The notes under the pieces: generated by a model | Database searches by the model: none | Told to the model about the DNA's origin: nothing | What the model saw: only the letters and a program-made list of their open reading frames with translations | Made by a program: the position numbers and the translations under genes | Part shown: in pieces, positions 1 through 7,016 of the stretch | Layout: each line of letters starts with the position of its first letter | Numbering within the stretch: position 1 is the stretch's first letter | Assembly (NCBI GenBank): GCA_900230115.1 | Contig: LT907983.1 | Coordinates: forward strand, 4,634,774 to 4,698,773 | Direction: 5' to 3' | Length of the DNA stretch: 64,000 bases | DNA from: Spirosomataceae bacterium TFI 002 | GTDB lineage: Bacteria > Bacteroidota > Bacteroidia > Cytophagales > Spirosomataceae

Positions 1-516
1 TGGGCTAAGGCTCGCCATTAGGTTTTTGTGCACGTCCCACATATAGCCATGACTCTGCTGATTAAGATTCATTCTCATTACGAGCGGCTTTCCAAGACCT
101 TGAGCTACTTCTACGAATTTTTCCCAAGATGGGTGATGACGCAAAATATATCCTACTACTACTTTTTTGTTATACTTTTTGGCAGCTGCTACGACGTTCT
201 CAGACCCAGCAACGGTATCTGCAAGGGGTTTTTCTATGAATACATGACAGCCAGCCTCTATCGCCATGATACAATATGCCTCGTGCGTATCAGGATAAGT
301 AGAGATACAAACCGCATCTGGCTTTGTGGTTTTTAAAGCTTCTTCATAACTGGTAAATAGAGGATAACTGGCTTCCAGCTTTTCATTCAATTTTACCTTG
401 CTTTCGCCACGAGCTACGAGACCTACGATCTCAAATTCAGGCATTTTATGATATGAAGCTGCATGAGATGCCCCCATGTTTCCGCAGCCAACTACTAATA
501 TTTTTATTTTATTCAT
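1..516 (-). CDS. Gfo/Idh/MocA-family NAD(P)-dependent oxidoreductase, C-terminal part cut by the window edge
   Basis: Reading the minus strand from an ATG at 514-516 gives 172 open codons that run off the left edge. The N-terminus is a Rossmann fold with the dinucleotide-binding motif GCGNMGASH (residues 10-18), and the family hallmark EKP is at residues 95-97 (FIEKPLADT), which together identify the Gfo/Idh/MocA family. These enzymes oxidise or reduce sugars, inositols or related polyols; the substrate cannot be read from this half. The missing part should be the alpha/beta substrate domain. Its start is about 180 bp from the end of pdhB on the same strand, with a terminator-like hairpin between them, so it is probably a separate transcript. 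Confidence 0.85.
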   Translation of the reverse strand, partial: MNKIKILVVGCGNMGASHAASYHKMPEFEIVGLVARGESKVKLNEKLEASYPLFTSYEEALKTTKPDAVCISTYPDTHEAYCIMAIEAGCHVFIEKPLADTVAGSENVVAAAKKYNKKVVVGYILRHHPSWEKFVEVAQGLGKPLVMRMNLNQQSHGYMWDVHKNLMASLSP

Positions 517-550
517 ATAGATTAAATATAACAGCCACTAAAATATAAAA

Positions 551-580
551 TAAAAGCCCAAAGAGAACTTTGAGCTTTTA
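551..580 (-). terminator. Hairpin terminator downstream of pdhB
   Basis: AAAAGC-c-CAAAG, loop agaa, CTTTG-a-GCTTTT forms an 11-bp stem with one mismatch. Read on the minus strand it is followed by a T-rich stretch (plus-strand A-rich 541-550), as expected for the end of the pdhB transcript. Confidence 0.6.
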
Positions 581-645
581 CTATTTATAAAATATTTTAA
601 AATCTGATTTGAACTAGCCTCAGCTTAACTCCATCTATCTAACAG

Positions 646-691
646 AAATCCGTTGGTTAAGCCTGTCGAAATCCGGTGGTTGAGCCTGTCG
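646..691. repeat. Two tandem 23-bp copies of an intergenic repeat ending in GCCTGTCG
   Basis: Two units with a 23-bp period (646-668 and 669-691) differ at 2 positions. The core is GGTTGAGCCTGTCGAAA. From memory, this core occurs as a dispersed intergenic repeat in other Bacteroidota genomes. The array ends 3 bp before the pdhB stop codon. Its role is unknown. Confidence 0.7.
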
Positions 692-694
692 AAA

Positions 695-1678
695 TTACTT
701 TTTATACATTACTTCTTTCACTGCCTTCACTGTTCTTTCTACGTTAGGAAGTGTAACGTCAATAAGTGTAGGGGCATAGTGTAAAGGAATATCCATGTTA
801 TTTACACGAATAACTGGAGCATCTAGGTAGTCAAATGCGTTACGTTGTAAGTGATAAGTAATTTCAGAAGAAATTGCAGCCAATGGCCAAGCTTCTTCTA
901 CAACAACACATCTATTTGTCTTTTTAACTGAGTTCACAACCGTTGCATAATCAATTGGTCTTACTGTACGTAAGTCAATAACCTCTGCATTGATTCCCAA
1001 TTTCTTGAGTTCTTCTACAGCTGGCATTACAACTCTTGGAAGCATTTTTCCAAATGTTACAATTGTAACGTCTGATCCTTCTTGTACAACATTTGCTTGA
1101 CCAAGCGGAATTAGGTATTCACTTTCAGGTACTTCACCTTTGTCACCGTACATTACTTCCGACTCCATGAAGATAATAGGATCATTATCTCTGATTGAGC
1201 TTTTCAATAAACCTTTGGCTTCGTAAGGACCTGATGGCACTACAACTTTAAGTCCAGGAGTATTGGCAAACCAGTTTTCGAAATTCTGAGAGTGTTGAGC
1301 TCCTAGTTGTCCTGCATTTCCTGTAGGGCCTCTAAAAACAATAGGGGCACTGTATTGGCCCGCACTCATTGCCATTATTTTGGCAGCACTGTTTATTATT
1401 TGATCTATTGCTACAAGAGAGAAGTTGAAAGTCATAAACTCTATAATAGGTCTACAACCATTCATTGCAGCTCCTACACCTATTCCTGCGAAACCAAGTT
1501 CGGCAATTGGTGTGTCTATTACTCTTTTTGGTCCAAACTCATCTAGCATGCCTTGGCTTGCTTTGTAAGCACCATTATATTCTGCAACCTCTTCACCCAT
1601 CAGAAAGACCATTTCATCGCGTCTCATTTCTTCTGACATGGCCTCTTTTATAGCATCTCTAAATTGGATCTCTCTCAT
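695..1678 (-). CDS. pdhB: Pyruvate dehydrogenase E1 component subunit beta (transketolase-type)
   Basis: The 327-aa product has the length and layout of E1-beta: an N-terminal pyrimidine-binding transketolase domain (about residues 4-180, with GEEVAEYNGAYK, DTPIAELGFAGIGVGAA and GPTGNAGQLGAQHS) and a C-terminal transketolase domain (about 195-318, with VTIVTFGKM and VIDLRTVRPID). With E1-alpha it decarboxylates pyruvate using thiamine diphosphate and passes acetyl to the E2 lipoyl domain. E1-alpha is not adjacent; the neighbours are an oxidoreductase and a secreted protein. A 2-oxoisovalerate dehydrogenase beta subunit is the main alternative. The start ATG is at 1678, about 30 nt below a TAATTTTG promoter element. 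Confidence 0.92.
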   Translation of the reverse strand: MREIQFRDAIKEAMSEEMRRDEMVFLMGEEVAEYNGAYKASQGMLDEFGPKRVIDTPIAELGFAGIGVGAAMNGCRPIIEFMTFNFSLVAIDQIINSAAKIMAMSAGQYSAPIVFRGPTGNAGQLGAQHSQNFENWFANTPGLKVVVPSGPYEAKGLLKSSIRDNDPIIFMESEVMYGDKGEVPESEYLIPLGQANVVQEGSDVTIVTFGKMLPRVVMPAVEELKKLGINAEVIDLRTVRPIDYATVVNSVKKTNRCVVVEEAWPLAAISSEITYHLQRNAFDYLDAPVIRVNNMDIPLHYAPTLIDVTLPNVERTVKAVKEVMYKK

Positions 1679-1711
1679 TCGATTGATATTAACATTTTAT
1701 GTTTGCGGCTG

Positions 1712-1719
1712 CAAAATTA
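1712..1719 (-). promoter_or_regulatory. -7 promoter element (TAATTTTG) of pdhB
   Basis: The minus strand reads TAATTTTG, an exact TAnnTTTG match, ending 34 nt upstream of the pdhB ATG. The -33 region (around 1740) is only TTTC-like, so the promoter is a partial match. Confidence 0.5.
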
Positions 1720-1769
1720 GTACATCGAAGCGAGATTAGGAAATAGCTTTGGACGTACTTATACAATTA

Positions 1770-1806
1770 GACCCAAAATCTAATAAAATTTATCAGATTT
1801 TGGGTC
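1770..1806. repeat. 12-bp perfect inverted repeat
   Basis: GACCCAAAATCT and AGATTTTGGGTC are separated by 13 AT-rich bases that can extend the stem. It lies just downstream of the secreted-protein gene that ends at 1861 and upstream of pdhB. It may end that gene's transcript, but no clear T tract follows. Confidence 0.55.
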
Positions 1807-1860
1807 CACAATTTGGTCACTTGCTTGTCTTCTTTAAGAAAGCCTCGTTCAAAAAATTAA

Positions 1861-2358
1861 TTAACCATTGGTAAGCGTATAAACCACGTCAATCGTGTAC
1901 ACCCCTTCTGGGTAATCATAACCTGGTACCGCAATGTACCTTAGCTTTACCTCGTTGCTCGTAAAATCACCTGGTGCACCAGTTGCAATTTGAGTGTCAG
2001 TCTCTGTCAAGGAAATCCTTGAACTAGGTAAGTTTCTGACTTTCAAAACTGTACTTGGCATACTAGGATCAGTATGAGTACCTACGTAGCTAAATGTACT
2101 GCTACCCGCCCTTACATTGACTGTCCAATCTTTGTTACAGGCTACTTGTAAATTTGCACCATTGTTTGACGCCTTGTTGTTTTCATAGTCATCAATGGTT
2201 GAAAATTCATAATTTGTAACATTTGTTGCTCCCGGCTTGAATCTAATCTCGGCGATGTTTGTAAGTTCACATGTAATGGTGTGGGTAACATCTTGAGAGT
2301 AGGCAGAACCTAGCCCTAGCAAAGACACTAAGCATAGTGCTTGTAGAATTGTTTTCAT
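1861..2358 (-). CDS. Secreted beta-rich protein of unknown function
   Basis: 165 aa beginning with a clear signal peptide (MKTILQALCLVSLLGLGSAYS, cleavage about residue 21). The mature part is rich in Thr, Asn and Val with alternating beta-strand patterns and two cysteines (about residues 30 and 74) that could form a disulfide. The C-terminus ends in a repeated strand pattern (GVYTIDVVYTLT), as in fimbrial-subunit or spore-coat-U-like beta sandwiches. I do not recognise a named family; an extracellular or surface role is inferred from the signal peptide only. It is monocistronic. Confidence 0.7.
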   Translation of the reverse strand: MKTILQALCLVSLLGLGSAYSQDVTHTITCELTNIAEIRFKPGATNVTNYEFSTIDDYENNKASNNGANLQVACNKDWTVNVRAGSSTFSYVGTHTDPSMPSTVLKVRNLPSSRISLTETDTQIATGAPGDFTSNEVKLRYIAVPGYDYPEGVYTIDVVYTLTNG

Positions 2359-2790
2359 GATAATCGTTTATAGTTTACTCAATTTTTTAACTCGATGAAA
2401 GAGCTACAAAATTCATTCCAAATAAATCGGCTTTGGGTTTAAGTGTGTTGGCTTTAAGGTGGTTAACTTTATCAGGATTCTAATGTTTTACAAAGTTTAA
2501 ATTCACCATTAAATCAAATTATAGGCTTAGAATTGCACCTTTTAATAACTTTTTGACATTTTGAGGTTGATAGGAATTCTTGAAAATGTTCAATATATTT
2601 TTTTTGTAAATTATTTTCATGGAATATTTTTTTATCAAAATCAGAAAAATTTATTTGTTTGGCACAAGGTGTCTATAGAAATAGATTAACTCCACATGGT
2701 CCAAACTATAAATTGATAAAGGAAATAGGTATTTGGAATGGTATTCAGCTTTAACTTTGAAGCAATTTATAATGACACAGTTTTTTTAGC
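2359..2790. other. 432-bp AT-rich divergent intergenic region
   Basis: This lies between the divergent starts of the secreted protein and the MOSC gene. I see no gene, tRNA or strong hairpin. It must hold both promoters, but no exact TAnnTTTG element at a sensible distance was found on either side. Confidence 0.5.
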
Positions 2791-3585
2791 ATGGAAATAA
2801 CACAACTCTACATATATCCAATAAAGTCTTTAGCAGGCATTTCTCTAAAGTCAGCAGAATTATTACCGAAAGGCTTGAAATATGATCGGAGGTGGTTGTT
2901 GGTAGACGAAAATGGAATTCATGTTACGCAAAGAACAGAGCCTGTTTTGGTACTTTTCAAAACTTCAATTTTGGAAGAGGGAATAGGCGTTACTTATGAA
3001 GGAGAAGAAGTTCTTATTCCGTTTAAGCCTAAAAACTCAAAAACAGCAACTGTTGTAGTCGATGTTTGGGGAGATCAATTTGAGGCTGAGGAGGTTTCTG
3101 TGGAATTAAGCGATTGGTTTAGCAAGAAAGTAGGTAAAGAACTTAAGCTAGTTCATCAGCCAGAAGATGTTTTTCGACAGATAGATCAAAAGTATGCAAA
3201 CTCACCAACTGATGATGTGAGTGCAGCTGATGGCTATCCAATTCTTATTATAAGTGAAGAAAGCTTGGCAGACTTGAATGAAAGGCTGGAAGAAACCGTA
3301 GAAATGTTACGTTTTCGACCCAATTTAGTTATTAGTGGATTGCCAGCTTACGGTGAAGATATGTTGACACTTATAAAAACTCCTACTGTTACCTTACTAG
3401 GTGTAAAAAACTGTGGACGATGTATCATGGTTACAAATGATCTCAATAAGGGTAAACTCAGTAAAGAACCTTTGAAGACTTTATCAACTTATCGTAAAGA
3501 TGGGAGTAAGGTGTTATTTGGTAGAAATTTTATTCCTCAAAGTTTAGGACTCATTAAAGTAGGGGATAAGATAATAGAAGTTTAA
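2791..3585 (+). CDS. MOSC domain-containing protein (YcbX-like)
   Basis: 264 aa with the MOSC N-terminal beta-barrel (about residues 1-115, IYPIKSLAGISL and LKYDRRWLLVDENG) followed by the MOSC domain (about 130-264, with FRPNLVISG and the Cys motif NCGRCIMVTND, C208 and C211). The conserved cysteine is thought to carry a sulfur or molybdenum cofactor ligand in this family; YcbX-type proteins act in molybdenum-dependent reduction of N-hydroxylated compounds. Length is normal for the stand-alone form without a C-terminal ferredoxin domain. The LytTR gene follows 70 bp downstream on the same strand. Confidence 0.85.
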   Translation: MEITQLYIYPIKSLAGISLKSAELLPKGLKYDRRWLLVDENGIHVTQRTEPVLVLFKTSILEEGIGVTYEGEEVLIPFKPKNSKTATVVVDVWGDQFEAEEVSVELSDWFSKKVGKELKLVHQPEDVFRQIDQKYANSPTDDVSAADGYPILIISEESLADLNERLEETVEMLRFRPNLVISGLPAYGEDMLTLIKTPTVTLLGVKNCGRCIMVTNDLNKGKLSKEPLKTLSTYRKDGSKVLFGRNFIPQSLGLIKVGDKIIEV

Positions 3586-3655
3586 AAGTAGTAGCGGTAT
3601 AGTTTTTGTGTTTGATTGGTTACTGCATTCTAATAGCCATAAAACAAATACAATA

Positions 3656-3976
3656 ATGAAGCATCCATTAATTCATCTGGGAGGGAGAATGTACTTTTTC
3701 CCTGCTGAACTCCTTTTATTAAAGGCTCAAGAAAACTATACGTTAATTTATTTAACCAATGGCAAAAAACACCTTGTTGCTACTACCTTAGGTGTATTAC
3801 AAGAAAGACTGGAACGCTATGGATTTCTTCGTGCGAATAGATCAACTTTAATAAACACAGATCAAATAATGGGGACACTTGATAGAGCCGGAGGGATTTA
3901 TCTTCAATTAAGTAATAGCTTACTAGTTGATGTTTCTCGCAGAAGAAAAAATACGGTCTTGCAGGCATTGAGCTGA
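3656..3976 (+). CDS. Stand-alone LytTR DNA-binding domain protein
   Basis: From the ATG at 3656 the protein is 106 aa and is almost entirely a LytTR domain: LLLLKAQENYTLIYLTNGKK, then FLRANRSTLINTDQIM, then VDVSRRRKNTV. There is no receiver domain, so it resembles the short LytTR regulators common in Bacteroidota. An in-frame GTG at 3608 would add 16 residues unlike the family, so the ATG is preferred. LytTR proteins bind direct repeats upstream of target genes. No cognate sensor kinase is adjacent. A membrane protein gene follows at 3996 with its own promoter inside the end of this gene. Confidence 0.8.
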   Translation: MKHPLIHLGGRMYFFPAELLLLKAQENYTLIYLTNGKKHLVATTLGVLQERLERYGFLRANRSTLINTDQIMGTLDRAGGIYLQLSNSLLVDVSRRRKNTVLQALS

Positions 3977-3989
3977 AAAGCTACATTTG
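3959..3989 (+). promoter_or_regulatory. Promoter TTG-N20-TACATTTG of the UbiA-like gene, near-leaderless
   Basis: TTG at 3959-3961, a 20-nt spacer, then TACATTTG at 3982-3989 matches the Bacteroidota primary-sigma consensus. The ATG lies only 7 nt past the last G, so the transcript should have almost no leader. Confidence 0.65.
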
Positions 3990-3995
3990 TGCCCA

Positions 3996-4823
3996 ATGTT
4001 GAAATCACTTTTTCAAAAAATCAATAATCTTAGTTTGAACGTCGTTTTTGGGGCGATGTTATGTGGCTGGATGTTCATGAGGCTTCCTAATGGTGCTGCA
4101 GACTTTGATTTTTATACTATTCCATTGTTAGGATTAGCAACTTGGGCTATTTATTTGCTTGATCGGTTATTGGATATTCGCATTTATCCACCAGAATTTT
4201 CAGAACGTCACCACTTTCATTTTACCAACAAACGTACTTTGTTTGTTTTACTCGTTATTCTCGTTGTTGCAGGTATTGTATTGTGCTTTTTTGTTGATAA
4301 AAAGGTGCTTTTATATGGAATATGCTTGTCTATAGGTATTGGAGTCTACCTATTTCTATTAAATAGTTTTTTGAAAAAAGATCATTTACAATGGGTCAAG
4401 GAACCTAGCACGGCTGTTTTCTATACATTAGCAGTGGTTGGTGTGGCCTTTGTAACCTTGCCCAATATTTATTTAAGCTCCTGGATATTAGCTTTTCTTT
4501 TCTTTTTGGTTGTATCTCAAAATCTGCTATTGTTCTCCTATTTTGAATTTCTTCAAAAGCCTGATAATAAGAATACCGTGAGCTATTTTGGACAAAAAAG
4601 CAGTATGAAAATGATACGGTGGATCGGTATTGCAGTGCTTTTCTTTGTGATCTTCTTTTTTACAGGAGAGTGGAATTACAACAGCAAAGTCGCATTTCTA
4701 ATACTATTAATGTCTTTGATTCTTTCCTTTTTACCTGCCAAAGCTCAGTTCTTTCTTCAAAACGAAAGGTATAGATGGATTGGCGACGGAGTGTTTCTAC
4801 TTCCAGTAATATTACTTTTTTGA
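3996..4823 (+). CDS. Polytopic membrane protein, UbiA-prenyltransferase-like
   Basis: 275 aa from the ATG at 3996, with about eight hydrophobic helices. Residues near 55-62 read YLLDRLLDIR, an Asp-rich stretch after the second helix that recalls the first metal-binding motif of UbiA prenyltransferases, and a DGVF near the C-terminus could be the degenerate counterpart of the second. UbiA enzymes attach prenyl chains to aromatic acceptors in the membrane, but the motifs here are weak and function is not established. The stop codon overlaps the convergent small membrane protein gene by 12 bp. Confidence 0.6.
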   Translation: MLKSLFQKINNLSLNVVFGAMLCGWMFMRLPNGAADFDFYTIPLLGLATWAIYLLDRLLDIRIYPPEFSERHHFHFTNKRTLFVLLVILVVAGIVLCFFVDKKVLLYGICLSIGIGVYLFLLNSFLKKDHLQWVKEPSTAVFYTLAVVGVAFVTLPNIYLSSWILAFLFFLVVSQNLLLFSYFEFLQKPDNKNTVSYFGQKSSMKMIRWIGIAVLFFVIFFFTGEWNYNSKVAFLILLMSLILSFLPAKAQFFLQNERYRWIGDGVFLLPVILLF

Positions 4824-5072
4824 TTTTTTGTTACCAATTGTAGCTTTTATGATTGGTTTCTTAGCTTTTTCTTCTTCATCTTTTTTCTCAAGAGCTTCTT
4901 TCTGTTTATCTATGCCTTTTCGATATGTATAAAAAAGAAACCCAGCGAGTGCGAACATGAGAAAGAAATAGCTGTCTTTGATGGCTACATCTTTGTACAA
5001 AAATTGGTCAACCCACATGACGAGAAATGCCAAGCTGCCAAATAATATTATTGTATTAAAATATTTTTTCAT
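4812..5072 (-). CDS. Small two-helix membrane protein with a charged tail
   Basis: 86 aa. Two transmembrane segments (about residues 5-22 and 34-51) are followed by a strongly charged Lys/Glu-rich cytoplasmic tail ending in GNKKSKK. I do not recognise a family. It lies 3 bp downstream of the cytochrome b5-like gene on the same strand, so the two are very probably co-transcribed and translationally linked, and it might anchor or assist that haem protein (inference). Confidence 0.7.
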   Translation of the reverse strand: MKKYFNTIILFGSLAFLVMWVDQFLYKDVAIKDSYFFLMFALAGFLFYTYRKGIDKQKEALEKKDEEEKAKKPIIKATIGNKKSKK

Positions 5073-5075
5073 CTA

Positions 5076-5324
5076 TTAATCTGTTTTTAGTAAGCCGATT
5101 ACCTTAAATTTTTCAAAAACGGAAGAAGTATGAGGTGCATCTTCAAGTTCTGGTGTGAGGTCTTGGCCTGCCCAGTGCTCATAATGCTTACCACTTTTCC
5201 AAAGTCGACTTTCGGTGACATCATAAATTTTGCCTAAGAAAGCAACCCAGATTTCGTCCTTATCTTGCCCGTTTCTAAGTGCTAGTTGGTTCTTTGAATA
5301 TATAGGTAAAGCAGCCATTTCCAT
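5076..5324 (-). CDS. Cytochrome b5-like haem-binding domain protein
   Basis: From ATG 5324 (or the second ATG at 5318) the product is about 82 aa, a lone cytochrome b5 domain: MAALPIYSKNQLALRNG, WVAFLGKIYDVTESRLWKSG, then KHYEHWAGQDLT and APHTSSVFEKFKVIG. The histidines in HYEHWAG and PHTS are the candidate haem ligands; the usual HPGG loop is replaced, as in other bacterial members. An upstream in-frame extension to 5498 overlaps the divergent lipoprotein gene and is not believed. The role is probably electron transfer, coupled to the small membrane protein 3 bp downstream. Confidence 0.75.
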   Translation of the reverse strand: MEMAALPIYSKNQLALRNGQDKDEIWVAFLGKIYDVTESRLWKSGKHYEHWAGQDLTPELEDAPHTSSVFEKFKVIGLLKTD

Positions 5325-5449
5325 AAAATAATCGTAAAGATACAAAACAACAATTTGTATCCCCATGTTAAAAACTTGGCAAAAAAATTGTCTTTGATTG
5401 AGTAATGAAATAATTTCGTAAATATTAAGTTTATAAATAAACGAACACA

Positions 5450-5896
5450 ATGAGAAAAAACATCCTAATATCAGCTGCAGTAATGCTTTTTGCGACACTT
5501 GCGTTTTCGTGCAAAGAGAAAGTACAACCAGTAAGCGAGCGAATTAAGCAAATTTGGCAGCCAAGATTGGTAGTTCAAGGTTCTACAACTGTTTTTTCTC
5601 GCGGTGGTCAGAACAATGTTGAGCAAGGATATTCTAGCTATAGATTAAATCTTTCATCAGCACCTAACGTTACGCTAACAGAAGTTGACGGTACCTCTTT
5701 TTCTGGTACTTATGTTGTGAATGACGCTGGTACAACATTGACGCTTTCGGGACTGAACCCACAGCCAACTGGAACTGATGGAACGTTGGTTTATACCATT
5801 TCATCTTTTGAAGGAGAGGAATTAAAATTAACATTAAACGGAAATTATACTAAAACAGGTGGCACATCAAATACTTATACATTGGTGTCCAACTAA
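5450..5896 (+). CDS. Lipoprotein of unknown function
   Basis: 148 aa with an SPII signal and lipobox ATLAFSC (Cys 21), so it is exported and lipid-anchored, probably in the outer membrane. The mature part is Thr/Ser-rich and strand-forming (STTVFSRGGQN, GTYVVNDAGTTLTLSG, GEELKLTLNGNYTKTGG), similar in style to small lipocalin-like beta barrels of Bacteroidota. No catalytic motif is visible. The transcript probably ends in the hairpin at 5923-5951. Confidence 0.7.
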   Translation: MRKNILISAAVMLFATLAFSCKEKVQPVSERIKQIWQPRLVVQGSTTVFSRGGQNNVEQGYSSYRLNLSSAPNVTLTEVDGTSFSGTYVVNDAGTTLTLSGLNPQPTGTDGTLVYTISSFEGEELKLTLNGNYTKTGGTSNTYTLVSN

Positions 5897-5912
5897 TAAT
5901 ACCTTACATTTG
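5882..5912 (+). promoter_or_regulatory. Promoter TTG-N20-TACATTTG in front of thiL
   Basis: TTG at 5882-5884, a 20-nt spacer and TACATTTG at 5905-5912 give a full consensus match. The predicted start, about 5918, is only a few bases before the terminator-like hairpin at 5923, which would therefore sit in the thiL leader. Confidence 0.6.
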
Positions 5913-5922
5913 CACTTTATTT

Positions 5923-5951
5923 AGGTAGGCTAGTAGCCTACCTTTTTTTTT
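5923..5951 (+). terminator. Intrinsic terminator between the lipoprotein gene and thiL, inside the predicted thiL leader
   Basis: AGGTAGGCT, loop AGT, AGCCTACCT is a perfect 9-bp stem followed by eight T residues, a textbook terminator. It ends 7 bp before the thiL ATG and after the predicted thiL promoter, so it either ends the lipoprotein transcript or attenuates thiL. Confidence 0.8.
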
Positions 5952-5957
5952 GAAAAA

Positions 5958-6977
5958 ATGGAAAGAACAGAACTTAAAGACCTAGGAGAATTTGGCTTAA
6001 TTGACCGAATTAAAAGTGCCACAAATTTAGTGCATCCGAGCAGTATCATGGGTATTGGCGATGATGCAGCTGTAATTGACAATGGTGCAACGTATATGTT
6101 GGTATCTACTGATATGTTGCTGGAAGGCATACATTTTGATTTATCATATGCCCCACTCAAGCATTTGGGCTATAAAGCTGTCACGTCAAATCTCTCTGAC
6201 ATTGCCGCTATGAATGGTTTCCCAAAGCAAATAACAGTTAGCTTAGGATTAAGTAACAGGTTTTCGCTTGAGGCTATAGACGAGTTATATGAAGGAATTC
6301 ACTTGGCTTGCAAAAACTATAATGTTGACCTTGTAGGTGGTGATACTTCATCTAGTAGAGGAGGCTTGGTTATTTCTATCACTGCGATAGGAGAGGTAGG
6401 GAAGAGTGAAATTGCTTACCGAAAAGGTGCGAAAGTTAACGATGTGCTATGTGCTACTGGAGATTTAGGGGCAGCTTACATGGGCTTGCAGGTATTAGAA
6501 CGTGAGAAGCAAGTGTTTTTAGAAAATAAAGAAATGCAACCACAGTTGGAAGATTACGATTACATTGTAAGCAGACAACTGAAACCAGAAGGTAGAACCG
6601 ATATCGTTCACGAACTAAGGGACAAAAAAGTAGTTCCAACTAGTATGATAGATATTTCTGATGGTTTAGCGTCGGAGGTTTTACATCTAAGCAAAGCTAG
6701 TGGAGTAGGTTTTAATGTATTCAGCGATAATTTACCGATCGATCATAGGACACTATCTACTGTTGCCGAGTTTAATCTAAATCCGCTGACTGTTGCTTTA
6801 AATGGGGGAGAAGATTATGAATTACTCATGACCATCTCACAAGCTGACTACGAAAAAGTAAAAGGAATTCCGGAGATAACTCCTATTGGTTTTGTAACCG
6901 AAGAGATCGAAAATGTTTTGGTTACTAATGCTGGGGAAAGAGCCAAGATAGAAGCACAAGGTTGGGTGCATATCTAA
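5958..6977 (+). CDS. thiL: Thiamine-monophosphate kinase
   Basis: 339 aa, normal ThiL length. The family motifs are in order: GIGDDAAVI (residues 32-40), STDMLLEGIHFDL, SDIAAMNG, VGGDTSSSRGG (about 128-138) and MIDISDGLASEV. The aspartates in these motifs bind the metal ions and phosphates. ThiL phosphorylates thiamine monophosphate to the active diphosphate using ATP, in the cytoplasm. No other thiamine gene is nearby and I see no TPP riboswitch. The leader carries a terminator-like hairpin directly before the ATG. pdhB at the left of the window uses the product as its cofactor. Confidence 0.95.
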   Translation: MERTELKDLGEFGLIDRIKSATNLVHPSSIMGIGDDAAVIDNGATYMLVSTDMLLEGIHFDLSYAPLKHLGYKAVTSNLSDIAAMNGFPKQITVSLGLSNRFSLEAIDELYEGIHLACKNYNVDLVGGDTSSSRGGLVISITAIGEVGKSEIAYRKGAKVNDVLCATGDLGAAYMGLQVLEREKQVFLENKEMQPQLEDYDYIVSRQLKPEGRTDIVHELRDKKVVPTSMIDISDGLASEVLHLSKASGVGFNVFSDNLPIDHRTLSTVAEFNLNPLTVALNGGEDYELLMTISQADYEKVKGIPEITPIGFVTEEIENVLVTNAGERAKIEAQGWVHI

Positions 6978-6990
6978 AGTATATTATTTG

Positions 6991-6998
6991 TAATTTTG
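6991..6998 (+). promoter_or_regulatory. -7 element (TAATTTTG) for the NlpC/P60 gene
   Basis: TAATTTTG is an exact -7 match, 19 nt before the ATG at 7017. No TTG is found at the right -33 distance, so this is a partial promoter. Confidence 0.4.
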
Positions 6999-7016
6999 AC
7001 TAAATCTAATTGTTTA

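Noticed and set aside
5325-5498. Upstream extension of the cytochrome b5-like protein to 140 aa
   Set aside because: The extra 58 residues are hydrophobic, unlike the family, and overlap the start of the divergent lipoprotein gene.
5913-5957. TPP riboswitch before thiL
   Set aside because: The leader is far too short and lacks the thi-box sequences; only a simple terminator hairpin is present.
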